Shown piece after piece: positions 1 through 5,885 of a stretch of DNA of 24,264 nt (position 1 is its first letter; each line of letters starts with the position of its first letter). Location: assembly GCA_964511025.1 (NCBI GenBank), contig CAZEDK010000031.1:1-24264 (forward strand), given 5' to 3'. Made by a program: the position numbers and the translations under genes. The DNA is from CAZEDK01 sp964511025 (GTDB taxonomy: Bacteria > Patescibacteriota > Gracilibacteria > UBA1369 > GWF2-33-10). The notes under the pieces are model-generated. The model worked only from the letters and a program-made list of their open reading frames with translations, ran no database searches and was not told where the DNA came from.

Positions 1-2
1 AT

Positions 3-1169
3 ATGAATAAAAACAAATACACTTTCGGGCTGGTGAATTTTGAAAGAAAAATTATCGAATACGGGAAAAATATAGGATTTGATATTGTGAAAATTATTAA
101 AGCAGAATCTTTGGATGAGAAACACAGCAAGGCTTTTTTAGATTATTTGGAGAATGATTTCGCAGGGGAAATGGAATATATGAAAAAAGAACCTGAAAAA
201 AGAATGGATTTACTGAAAAAATTTCCTGACGCAAAAACAATTATTATTGTAGGGATTAATTATTTTAATGAGGAAAACGGAAAAAGGAAAACGGAAAAAG
301 AAGAAATAAAAGGTAGGATTGCAAAATATGCTTATGGAAGGGATTATCATAAAGTCATTGAAGGAAAATTAAAAAAATTAAAAAATTTTATAATACAAAA
401 TGCTATATACGATATACAATATACCAAATACCATCTTTATGTCGATTGTGGACCAATTCTTGAACGTGCTTATGCTGAAAAAGCTGGATTGGGATATATT
501 GGTAGAAATACATGTTTGATCACAGAGGAATTTGGGTCGTGGGTATTTCTTGGGGAATTGGTGACGAATTTAGAGCTGAGTGCTGAGAATCGAGAGCTGA
601 GAAATGCTATTAAAGAAAATGTAATTAATTCTAAAAACTCAGTTCTCAGTTCTCAGTTCTCATCACTTTCCTGCGGAAATTGCACCCAATGTATTTCCGT
701 TTGTCCAACAGGTGCATTAGAAGGTCCATACAAATTAAATGCAAAAAAATGTATTTCATATTTAACTATTGAAAACAAAGGATCGATTCCTGAAGAATTT
801 CGATCTCAGATAGGCGATTGGTTGTATGGTTGTGATCTTTGTCAGGAAGTCTGTCCGCACAATGTTCGTGCAAAAGTGACAAAAGAACCGGAATTTAAGA
901 AAAGAATTTTAGATGACGTTCAATATTTGAAAGATATTTTATCAATTAGAACAGATGATGAATTTAAAAAACGTTTTGCAGGCTCTCCAGTGATTCGGAT
1001 CAAACGAAAAGGTCTTTTACGAAATGCATGCGTGGTTGCAGGGAATTCAAAAGATAAGAGTTTGATTCCTTATTTGGAGGAGTGTTTGATGGATGACGAG
1101 GAATTAGTGAGGGAGCATGCGATGTGGGGGATTGCCAAACTCTCATTCCTGCGAAGGCAGGAATCTTAA
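3..1169 (+). CDS. queG: Epoxyqueuosine reductase QueG
   Basis: QueG reduces epoxyqueuosine in tRNA to queuosine, the last step of the pathway, using cobalamin and two [4Fe-4S] clusters. Ferredoxin-like motifs are visible: C224-x2-C227-x2-C230-x3-C234-P and C277-x2-C280-x3-C284-P, plus C250. The VDCGP motif at 147-151 carries the likely catalytic Asp (D148), followed by LERAYAEKAGLGYIGRNT. The C-terminus (about 335-380) looks like a HEAT-type helical repeat. Odd features: three variable loops are built from 7-bp DNA repeats (272-299, 404-431, 572-662), the last adding about 30 residues just before the first Fe-S motif. The tail SFLRRQES is encoded by a 20-bp palindrome. The ATG is at base 3, so a start upstream of the window cannot be excluded; a GTG at codon 11 is another option. 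The stop codon overlaps that of the convergent gene at 1166-2116. Confidence 0.92.
   Translation: MNKNKYTFGLVNFERKIIEYGKNIGFDIVKIIKAESLDEKHSKAFLDYLENDFAGEMEYMKKEPEKRMDLLKKFPDAKTIIIVGINYFNEENGKRKTEKEEIKGRIAKYAYGRDYHKVIEGKLKKLKNFIIQNAIYDIQYTKYHLYVDCGPILERAYAEKAGLGYIGRNTCLITEEFGSWVFLGELVTNLELSAENRELRNAIKENVINSKNSVLSSQFSSLSCGNCTQCISVCPTGALEGPYKLNAKKCISYLTIENKGSIPEEFRSQIGDWLYGCDLCQEVCPHNVRAKVTKEPEFKKRILDDVQYLKDILSIRTDDEFKKRFAGSPVIRIKRKGLLRNACVVAGNSKDKSLIPYLEECLMDDEELVREHAMWGIAKLSFLRRQES
272..299. repeat. Tandem 14-bp repeat (2 x 2 heptads) inside queG
   Basis: Two perfect copies of GGAAAACGGAAAAA, each made of two related heptads (GGAAAAC and GGAAAAA). It lies in the variable loop of QueG between the first domain and the RIAKYAYGRDYH motif, and encodes a Lys/Glu-rich stretch. 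It shares the 7-bp period of the other arrays in this window. Confidence 0.8.
404..431. repeat. Heptad array, TATATAC family, inside queG
   Basis: Four consecutive heptads: TATATAC, GATATAC, AATATAC, CAAATAC. The same order, ending in the same CAAATAC unit, occurs at 4557-4584 between rpsI and trmD. Here it encodes part of the loop just before the VDCGP motif and appears to lengthen that loop by a few residues relative to usual QueG proteins. Confidence 0.75.
572..662. repeat. Inverted pair of heptad arrays (AGAGCTG / CTCAGTT) inserted in queG
   Basis: Left arm 572-604 holds AGAGCTG, AGTGCTG, AGAATCG, AGAGCTG, AGAAA. Right arm 638-662 holds CTCAGTT three times plus CTCA. The arms are imperfect reverse complements separated by a 33-nt AT-rich centre, so the RNA can fold into a long hairpin. 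The segment keeps the reading frame and encodes about 30 residues that interrupt QueG between LGELVTNLEL and the first Fe-S motif. The same heptad family recurs upstream of fusA at 24087-24111. Confidence 0.8.
1145..1164. repeat. 20-bp palindrome (dRS3-like), possible bidirectional terminator
   Basis: ATTCCTGCGAAGGCAGGAAT is a perfect 8-bp inverted repeat with a GAAG loop. It forms the last codons of queG and ends one base before the stop codon of the convergent gene. The form ATTCC-N-GGAAT resembles the small dispersed palindromes known from Neisseria (dRS3) and other bacteria; that link is inference. No T-run follows on either strand, so classical intrinsic termination is not shown. Confidence 0.6.
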
Positions 1170-2116
1170 AATTGTGGATAAGTATTATTAATTAAATATA
1201 CATTTTCACCCTTTTTAATACGTTCGCTAGCTTCTATTAATAGATCTTTATAGATAGTATATTTATCTTGAACTTCTTCCATATTTTCAGCAAAAATATT
1301 GCAATTAATGTTATATGTTTTATTTATATCAATAATGCTTAATTGAATGTCTGCAATTTGTGTTTGTTGTTGAGGATAAAAAACATTTTCTAAAGTACCA
1401 TCATATTGTATAGACGGTAAGCTACGTATATGATCTATGCGCTTTACATTACTTGGTTCAATATTTAAAATATTTAAATTTAAAAAATTAGCAGTAAATC
1501 TTACATGCTTAGCTATAGCTTTGCCTTTATTGTTAATATTAAAACGTAGTTTTAACAAATTTTCTTTGACATCAAAGTCTAAAATATCTATTTTTACATA
1601 CAATAAAGGTTTTCTCCTTTTATTGAAAAAATCAGCTACTTGATAATGCTGCATTGGTTCACATTTAAAATTGTGTCTAAAATAATATTTATTATTAACC
1701 ATATGTGGAGGATTTTCACTTTGTTGAATATCTATTAAAAAAACCACTTGTGGATCATCGATAGATTTTCTTATTGGTATAATTTTGAAATTAATTTTAG
1801 GATCGATCTTGGAAAATAAATTATCCTCTAATTGTTCTTTCGAAATTATTAAAGGATTACACCATGTAATTTGATCAGGAAAAATTTTTGATAATTTTCT
1901 TTCTTCTGTAATTTTTTCTGAAATACCTAAAATAATTAATCCACCAGCAGAATTAGCAAAAGCAGATGCATCTTTAGATAATTCTAAAAAGTTAGTGGTT
2001 GGAGCTTTATAGTCAAGATGAATATTTTCTTCAATTTTGTAATTGATAAAATTTTCTAAATCTTGTTTAGTGATTTCTAATATATTTTTCTTGAAAAATT
2101 CTTCTATAAATGACAT
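1166..2116 (-). CDS. Schlafen AlbA_2-domain protein with beta-rich C-terminal domain
   Basis: Residues 30-170 match the Schlafen AlbA_2 family (often annotated as a putative DNA-binding domain, COG2865-like): NIHLDYKAPT at 31-40, KDASAFANSAGG at 48-59 followed by LIILGISE, and PPHMVNNKYYFRHNF at 136-150. In this family the domain is linked to nucleic-acid binding or cleavage and is common in defence and regulatory loci. Residues 171-316 are rich in predicted beta strands and are not recognised. The gene starts 13 nt after the end of the frame-restored toxin, so it is the third gene of the Panacea-toxin unit. Its stop overlaps that of queG by 4 nt, tail to tail. The operon partner role is inferred from spacing only. 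Confidence 0.75.
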   Translation of the reverse strand: MSFIEEFFKKNILEITKQDLENFINYKIEENIHLDYKAPTTNFLELSKDASAFANSAGGLIILGISEKITEERKLSKIFPDQITWCNPLIISKEQLEDNLFSKIDPKINFKIIPIRKSIDDPQVVFLIDIQQSENPPHMVNNKYYFRHNFKCEPMQHYQVADFFNKRRKPLLYVKIDILDFDVKENLLKLRFNINNKGKAIAKHVRFTANFLNLNILNIEPSNVKRIDHIRSLPSIQYDGTLENVFYPQQQTQIADIQLSIIDINKTYNINCNIFAENMEEVQDKYTIYKDLLIEASERIKKGENVYLINNTYPQF

Positions 2117-2129
2117 ACATTTTTATTTA

Positions 2130-2470
2130 TTAAATCCCAAAATGCTCCCTCAAGTACACCTTCACCTTCTCTAAATGGTACTCATCCAAAACTCCAATTT
2201 TTCTTATAAATTTTACCTTATCAGGAGAATAAATATGTTGAACTTTTAGTATTGAATCTGCGAATAAATAATTTTCTTTGCTTTTTTTACAACAATATCA
2301 TCTTTGATTCTGTTATTTATGTTGGATGTAAAAACAATGACCGTGATTAAATCGCATATTTTTATTTTTTCATTACTCTCTATTATTACCGCTGGTCTTA
2401 TTTTCCCATACTCATGACCAAGTTCTGGTTTTTTCCCGAAATCTACATACCAAATTTCACCGTAATTCAT
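2130..2470 (-). pseudogene. MazF/PemK-family toxin interrupted by a -1 frameshift
   Basis: The first frame (2246-2470, 74 residues) begins MNYGEIWYVDFG and carries KIRPAVII with R25 and VFTSN with T48, the positions of the catalytic Arg and Thr in Bacillus MazF ribonucleases. It ends early at TAA (2246-2248). A -1 shift at the run GTAAAAAAAGC (near 2278-2290) joins it to a second frame ending at TAA 2130-2132, which encodes FADSILKVQHIY, FIRKIGVLDEYHLEKV and YLREHFGI, the expected MazF C-terminal half. The joined product is about 113 residues, the normal family length. The 0-frame codons AAA AAA preceded by A form a slippery heptamer, so programmed frameshifting or an assembly indel are alternatives to a true pseudogene. 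The start lies 3 nt after the antitoxin-like gene. Confidence 0.8.
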
Positions 2471-2473
2471 AGT

Positions 2474-3304
2474 TTATAAGTTCATATAATAATTCTGTTC
2501 TTCTACCGAAATATCCCCAAGTCCTTTTAAGCAATCTTCACAGGCTGCATCCTCAAATTCTCTATCGTAATCATGACTTGTATATGGCGGAGTTCTTTCA
2601 AAAACCAGTTCGTAAGGTATCACTTTTTTCTCTTCTGCTGCAATCCATGGTATATCTCCATGTACATATTCAGTAATTTGTTTTGCCTGCATATCTGAAA
2701 GTTTTGTAATTACTGAATCAATAACTTGAAGCTCGTCACCTTTAAAAACACTCATATCAGTATTCGTAAGCGCAACATATCTTTTTTGATGCATTTGATG
2801 ATAAAGTTGTTCAAAAATTTTTAATTCATTATTTGTTTTCATCTCATCTAAAACCTGATGATATTCATCTGCTTTTGGTACAGGACCAAATTGTAATTTA
2901 ACATAACTTAATCCAGTTATTGATTTGCCTAATCTTTCATAAGCATCAAAATCAATAAAATATAATAATTTATATAACACTGTTTCGCCTACATTTGGCT
3001 TGCCACCACATTTTTCTAAAATATATAAAATAACATTTCTTAATGTATTTGGATTAAAAACAATTTCTTCTTTATATTTTTTTGCAGTTATTGGAGTCTC
3101 ATCTTGAAGGAATCCATCAATATCAATATTAAAAACATTCCCGATTTTTACTAAATCCAAGGCGCTGACACTCCTTTGACCACTCTCTATTTGCGCAATT
3201 GTAACTCTTGAAAGGTTGATTTTTTTTGCAAATTCATTTTGACTTAAATTTAGGGCGGTCCTTAAATTTTTTATTTTCCCTCCAAGTTTTTTTGCAGTTA
3301 ACAT
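2474..3304 (-). CDS. HTH-XRE / Panacea (DUF4065) antitoxin-like regulator
   Basis: Residues 9-65 form a XRE/Cro-type helix-turn-helix (IKNLRTALNLSQNEFAKKIN, then LSRVTIAQIESGQRSVS). Residues about 88-235 match DUF4065, the Panacea domain also found in SocA and GepA-like proteins: LYKLLYFIDFDAYERLGKSI, GLSYVKLQFGPVP and ITEYVHGDIPW. Panacea proteins are known as promiscuous antitoxins that neutralise diverse adjacent toxins, often with an N-terminal HTH for autoregulation. Here the gene precedes a MazF-like toxin by 3 nt, in the antitoxin-first order typical of type II systems. Two 17-bp palindromes lie just upstream and overlap its likely promoter, fitting self-repression. The tail after residue 240 contains C255 and C258 with unknown role. 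Confidence 0.88.
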   Translation of the reverse strand: MLTAKKLGGKIKNLRTALNLSQNEFAKKINLSRVTIAQIESGQRSVSALDLVKIGNVFNIDIDGFLQDETPITAKKYKEEIVFNPNTLRNVILYILEKCGGKPNVGETVLYKLLYFIDFDAYERLGKSITGLSYVKLQFGPVPKADEYHQVLDEMKTNNELKIFEQLYHQMHQKRYVALTNTDMSVFKGDELQVIDSVITKLSDMQAKQITEYVHGDIPWIAAEEKKVIPYELVFERTPPYTSHDYDREFEDAACEDCLKGLGDISVEEQNYYMNL

Positions 3305-3326
3305 GTTTAAAACTTATTTTATTTAA

Positions 3327-3355
3327 ATAGTAGAGCATGTAACTAAAAATTACAA
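3327..3355 (-). promoter_or_regulatory. Candidate promoter of the Panacea-MazF-AlbA_2 unit
   Basis: On the minus strand TTGTAA (3350-3355) and TACTAT (3327-3332) are separated by 17 bp, a usable sigma70-like pair. The predicted start of transcription near 3320 would leave about 16 nt before the ATG at 3304. The -35 box lies inside the proximal palindromic operator. Confidence 0.5.
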
Positions 3356-3374
3356 GATGTAATAAAAAATTACA
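3338..3374. promoter_or_regulatory. Tandem operators TGTAA-N7-TTACA (two copies)
   Basis: Two perfect inverted repeats of the same form, TGTAACTAAAAATTACA (3338-3354) and TGTAATAAAAAATTACA (3358-3374). Their centres are exactly 20 bp apart, about two helical turns, so two dimers could bind the same face of the DNA. They sit 34-70 bp upstream of the HTH-Panacea gene and overlap the -35 box and spacer of its likely promoter. Binding by that HTH protein is inference. Confidence 0.75.
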
Positions 3375-3416
3375 AATTTTTTAAAAATACTAATTTATTT
3401 TTCATTCTAATAAGAA

Positions 3417-3434
3417 TAGACTCATTTTAGTCTA
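3417..3434. promoter_or_regulatory. 18-bp inverted repeat upstream of the WYL gene
   Basis: TAGACT-N6-AGTCTA is a perfect 6-bp inverted repeat that ends 17 bp before the ATG at 3452. It differs from the TGTAA operators of the divergent unit. It could be an operator or a hairpin in the short leader; no clear -35/-10 pair for the plus-strand gene is visible. Confidence 0.45.
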
Positions 3435-3451
3435 CTTTTATTTATACCTAG

Positions 3452-3913
3452 ATGCAATCTATAGAATTGTTACTGGAAGCCGAAAATAATAAAGATTTAT
3501 TGAAAGCTATAAAGCTATATCAATATTTAAAAGGTGATATTTCGTTGCTTGATTTTTTAGAAGCTCAACTTAAAAGACATTTAACTGATGATCAAATTAG
3601 TGAAATTGAAGAAGAAGTTGAAAGCATTTTTAATAAATTGCATTTTGATATTCTAGATCCAAAAAACGAAGCAAGCACAACAAAGGTTCACTACGAATTT
3701 GATATAGCTGAAATTAAAGGATTGTTGAAACAGGCTATTAAAAAAAATAAAGATATTGAAATAGAGTATTTTAATTTAAGTAATGATAATTTTAAAAAAT
3801 ATAAAATCAGACCGGATCAGATCTCTGGATCTATGTTAGATGCTTTTTATTATAAAAAAAATCAGAACAAAGTATTCAGAATTGCTAGAATTAAGACAGT
3901 AGACTTACTTTAA
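3452..3913 (+). CDS. Small protein with C-terminal WYL-like domain
   Basis: 153 residues. The first 75 are predicted helical and acidic and are not recognised. Residues about 84-152 resemble a WYL domain: a helix (EIKGLLKQAIKKN), then IEIEYFNLSN, KYKIRPDQI and the closing strand pattern AFYYKKNQNKVFRIARI. WYL domains bind ligands or nucleic acids and usually sit behind an N-terminal HTH in transcription regulators, including regulators of defence loci. No HTH is seen here, so this may be a stand-alone sensor or a partner protein. It is divergent from the HTH-Panacea gene (147-bp shared intergenic region) and converges with trmD, overlapping its 3' end by 9 bp. The WYL assignment rests on pattern only. 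Confidence 0.6.
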   Translation: MQSIELLLEAENNKDLLKAIKLYQYLKGDISLLDFLEAQLKRHLTDDQISEIEEEVESIFNKLHFDILDPKNEASTTKVHYEFDIAEIKGLLKQAIKKNKDIEIEYFNLSNDNFKKYKIRPDQISGSMLDAFYYKKNQNKVFRIARIKTVDLL

Positions 3914-4549
3914 ATTGTTCATTCTCCATTTTTCAATTTTCTTATGATCTCCAGATAGGAGGATATCAGGTACTTTTAAACCTTCAAACTCAGCAGGCTT
4001 CGTATAATGTGGATATTCTTTTTTACCTTTTAAATTTTTTGAAAAAGAATCAAATTCATGCGACTCTTTTTTCCCAAGTACTTTTGGTATAAGTCTTGAA
4101 ATGGAATCAATAAGCACCATTGCAGGCAACTCTCCTCCTGTTAAAACATAATTGCCGATAGATATTTCTTCATCAACAAAAGTATCAATGACTCTTTGGT
4201 CAATGCCTTCATATCTTCCGCAGAGTAAAATACATGTTTTTTCTTTTGATATTTTTCTAGCTTTGTTTTGTGTAAATTTTTCACCTTTTGGACTTAAATA
4301 TATAAGTTTTCCTTTGTTTTTCTTTTTAGCTTCTCTAATTGCATCAAATAAAGGTTGGCATGTCATTAGCATTCCTGCTCCTCCACCATATGGAGTATCA
4401 TCGACTTTTTTGTGTTTATCTTTTGAAAAATCGCGTATGTCTAAAATATTTATCTCAATTAATTTATTATCTATGGCGCGTTTAATAATGCTTTCTGATT
4501 TGAATGAATCAAATAACTTTGGAAATATTGTTAATATTGTAAATCGCAT
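3905..4549 (-). CDS. trmD: tRNA (guanine-N1)-methyltransferase TrmD
   Basis: TrmD methylates G37 next to the anticodon of Pro, Leu and Arg tRNAs with S-adenosylmethionine and prevents +1 frameshifting. The SPOUT trefoil-knot fold is evident: DTPYGGGAGM at 51-60, LLCGRYEGIDQRV at 108-120, EISIGNYVLTGGE at 128-140, SISRLIPKVLG at 149-159 with the conserved Arg, FDSF with D167 (the catalytic Asp position of E. coli D169), and YPHYTKPAEFEG at 179-190. At 214 residues it stops right after KIEKWRMNNLK and lacks most of the usual C-terminal extension (RRPxLL region) seen in longer TrmD proteins. It is found next to rpsI, not in the common rpsP-rimM-trmD-rplS group. It is the last minus-strand gene of the superoperon. 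Confidence 0.95.
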   Translation of the reverse strand: MRFTILTIFPKLFDSFKSESIIKRAIDNKLIEINILDIRDFSKDKHKKVDDTPYGGGAGMLMTCQPLFDAIREAKKKNKGKLIYLSPKGEKFTQNKARKISKEKTCILLCGRYEGIDQRVIDTFVDEEISIGNYVLTGGELPAMVLIDSISRLIPKVLGKKESHEFDSFSKNLKGKKEYPHYTKPAEFEGLKVPDILLSGDHKKIEKWRMNNLK

Positions 4550-4556
4550 TTGGTTT

Positions 4557-4584
4557 TTTATACTATATACTATATACCAAATAC
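4557..4584. repeat. Heptad array, TATATAC family, between rpsI and trmD
   Basis: Heptads TTTATAC, TATATAC, TATATAC, CAAATAC fill nearly the whole 34-nt gap between rpsI and trmD and reach into the rpsI stop codon (CTA on the plus strand, 4584-4586). It has the same unit order as the array inside queG (404-431), including the terminal CAAATAC. Confidence 0.75.
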
Positions 4585-5036
4585 TATCTCTTATTCCATT
4601 GTGGAGCTCTTCTAGCTCTCTTAAGACCTGGCTTTTTACGTTCTTTGATACGCGAATCTCTAGTTAAATAACCAGCTTTTTTCAAAGTTGCTCTTAGTTC
4701 AGCATCAAATACAACCAAAGCTCTAGATATACCATGTCTCATTGCTTCAGCTTGTCCTTTTACACCTCCTCCACTTGTTATGATTGAGATATCAAATTTG
4801 CTTGTATTTCCTGTTAATTCTAGTGGATCAAGCAACAAATTTATAAATTCAGTAACACTTACATATTCGTCAATTGGTTGACCATTGATTACAACTTGTC
4901 CTTTACCTTTATATAGGCGAACTTGAGCCACTGAGGTTTTTCTTTTGCCATTTGCATAGAAATATTCACCTTTAAAAGGACTCAAATTTTCTTTTGTTTC
5001 TGGCTTTCCTTTGATAGTTTTTTTGGCTACTAACAT
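4584..5036 (-). CDS. rpsI: 30S ribosomal protein S9 (uS9)
   Basis: S9 is a small-subunit head protein whose C-terminal basic tail reaches the P-site tRNA. The family motif ANGKRKTSVAQVRL begins at residue 28, GGGVKGQAEAMRHGISRAL lies mid-protein, and the end RDSRIKERKKPG, KRARRAPQWNKR matches the S9 tail (usually ending SKR). At 150 residues it has roughly 20 extra N-terminal residues rich in Lys and Glu; translation could alternatively begin later, but no better ATG is close. It follows rplM by 15 nt, the usual rplM-rpsI pair. The stop is TAG, one of three in the window. Confidence 0.96.
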   Translation of the reverse strand: MLVAKKTIKGKPETKENLSPFKGEYFYANGKRKTSVAQVRLYKGKGQVVINGQPIDEYVSVTEFINLLLDPLELTGNTSKFDISIITSGGGVKGQAEAMRHGISRALVVFDAELRATLKKAGYLTRDSRIKERKKPGLKRARRAPQWNKR

Positions 5037-5051
5037 AGTTTATACTTTAAA

Positions 5052-5486
5052 TTAAATTTCAAAATGTTTTGGATTCTGACCTGCATGCGGATGAGAATCA
5101 GTTGCAAATATTTTTAATCTCTCAATCATACCATTTCTCAATCTATTAGTTGGCAGCATGCCATAGACAGCTTTGTAAATTAATTGTGTTGCGTCTTTTT
5201 TAAGAAGTTTGTTTGCCGATATACTAGTTATTCCACCTTTGAAACCTGAATGACTATAATACATTTTATCTTCTCCTTTATTGCCAGTTAATTTGATATT
5301 AGCTGCATTGATAACTATAACGTAATCACCACAATCAATGTGCGGAGTAAAATAGGCTTTGTTTTTTCCTCTCAATACAGCAGCTATACTTGCAGATAAT
5401 CTACCCAAAACTTTGTCAGCTGCATCCACTATGTACCACTGTCGTTCAATTTCTTTTATTTTCGGTAATGAAGTTTTAATCGCCAT
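5052..5486 (-). CDS. rplM: 50S ribosomal protein L13 (uL13)
   Basis: An early-assembling 23S rRNA-binding protein. The N-terminal signature QWYIVDAADKVLGRLSASIA is complete, followed by LRGKNKAYFTPHIDCGDYVI and MYYSHSGFKGG; the C-terminus has AVYGMLPTNRLRNGMIERLK. At 144 residues the length is standard. It stands 12 nt downstream of rplQ and 15 nt upstream of rpsI, extending the alpha-operon end as in several Gram-positive bacteria. Confidence 0.97.
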   Translation of the reverse strand: MAIKTSLPKIKEIERQWYIVDAADKVLGRLSASIAAVLRGKNKAYFTPHIDCGDYVIVINAANIKLTGNKGEDKMYYSHSGFKGGITSISANKLLKKDATQLIYKAVYGMLPTNRLRNGMIERLKIFATDSHPHAGQNPKHFEI

Positions 5487-5498
5487 AACTTTATTATA

Positions 5499-5852
5499 TT
5501 AAATTAATTCTAAATAACAGACTTCTGCATTATCACCACTTCTGTATCCGGCTTTTGTAATTCTTGTGAATCCAGCTGTTGTATTTTTATAGTTTTTAGT
5601 TGATTTCTCTAAAATATTTTTACTAGCTTCTTCATTCAAAAGATAAGATTTTAATTTTCTGATCGCTAAAAGTGGATTGTGTTTTTTGACATACGTAATG
5701 AGTTTTTCAGCTTCGCTAGAAGTAATTTTAGCCCTTTTTAAGGTTGTTTTTATTTTGCTATGCAAAAATAAATCAGTTACCAGACCTCTTATCAAAAGCA
5801 GTCTGTGATCACTTTGCATATTTAAATTATTTTTTTTAACTCGGTGTCGCAT
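5499..5852 (-). CDS. rplQ: 50S ribosomal protein L17 (bL17)
   Basis: Bacterial-specific large-subunit protein near the exit tunnel. MRHRVKKNNLNMQSDHRLLL is the typical start (MRHxxxxxKLgRxxxHRxaL), followed by KIKTTLKRAKITSSEAEKLI. The C-terminus GFTRITKAGYRSGDNAEVCY matches the conserved RxGDxAxmxxiEL end. 117 residues. It follows rpoA by 33 nt, the classical rpoA-rplQ order. Confidence 0.97.
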   Translation of the reverse strand: MRHRVKKNNLNMQSDHRLLLIRGLVTDLFLHSKIKTTLKRAKITSSEAEKLITYVKKHNPLLAIRKLKSYLLNEEASKNILEKSTKNYKNTTAGFTRITKAGYRSGDNAEVCYLELI

Positions 5853-5885
5853 CTTTTATTTTATTTAAAAGTAAGTTTTTAATTG

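Noticed and set aside
2246..2470. A genuine 74-residue short toxin
   Set aside because: The downstream -1 frame encodes the missing MazF C-terminal half with family-like motifs, so the short frame is better explained as a frameshift product.
3443..3448. TATACC as -10 box of the WYL gene
   Set aside because: It ends only 3 bp before the ATG, too close to serve as a -10 element unless the true start is further downstream.
4152..4667. Plus-strand open frame of 171 codons opposite trmD and rpsI
   Set aside because: It spans the antisense of two clear genes and the heptad repeat between them; the hydrophobic product is typical of an antisense shadow in AT-rich DNA.
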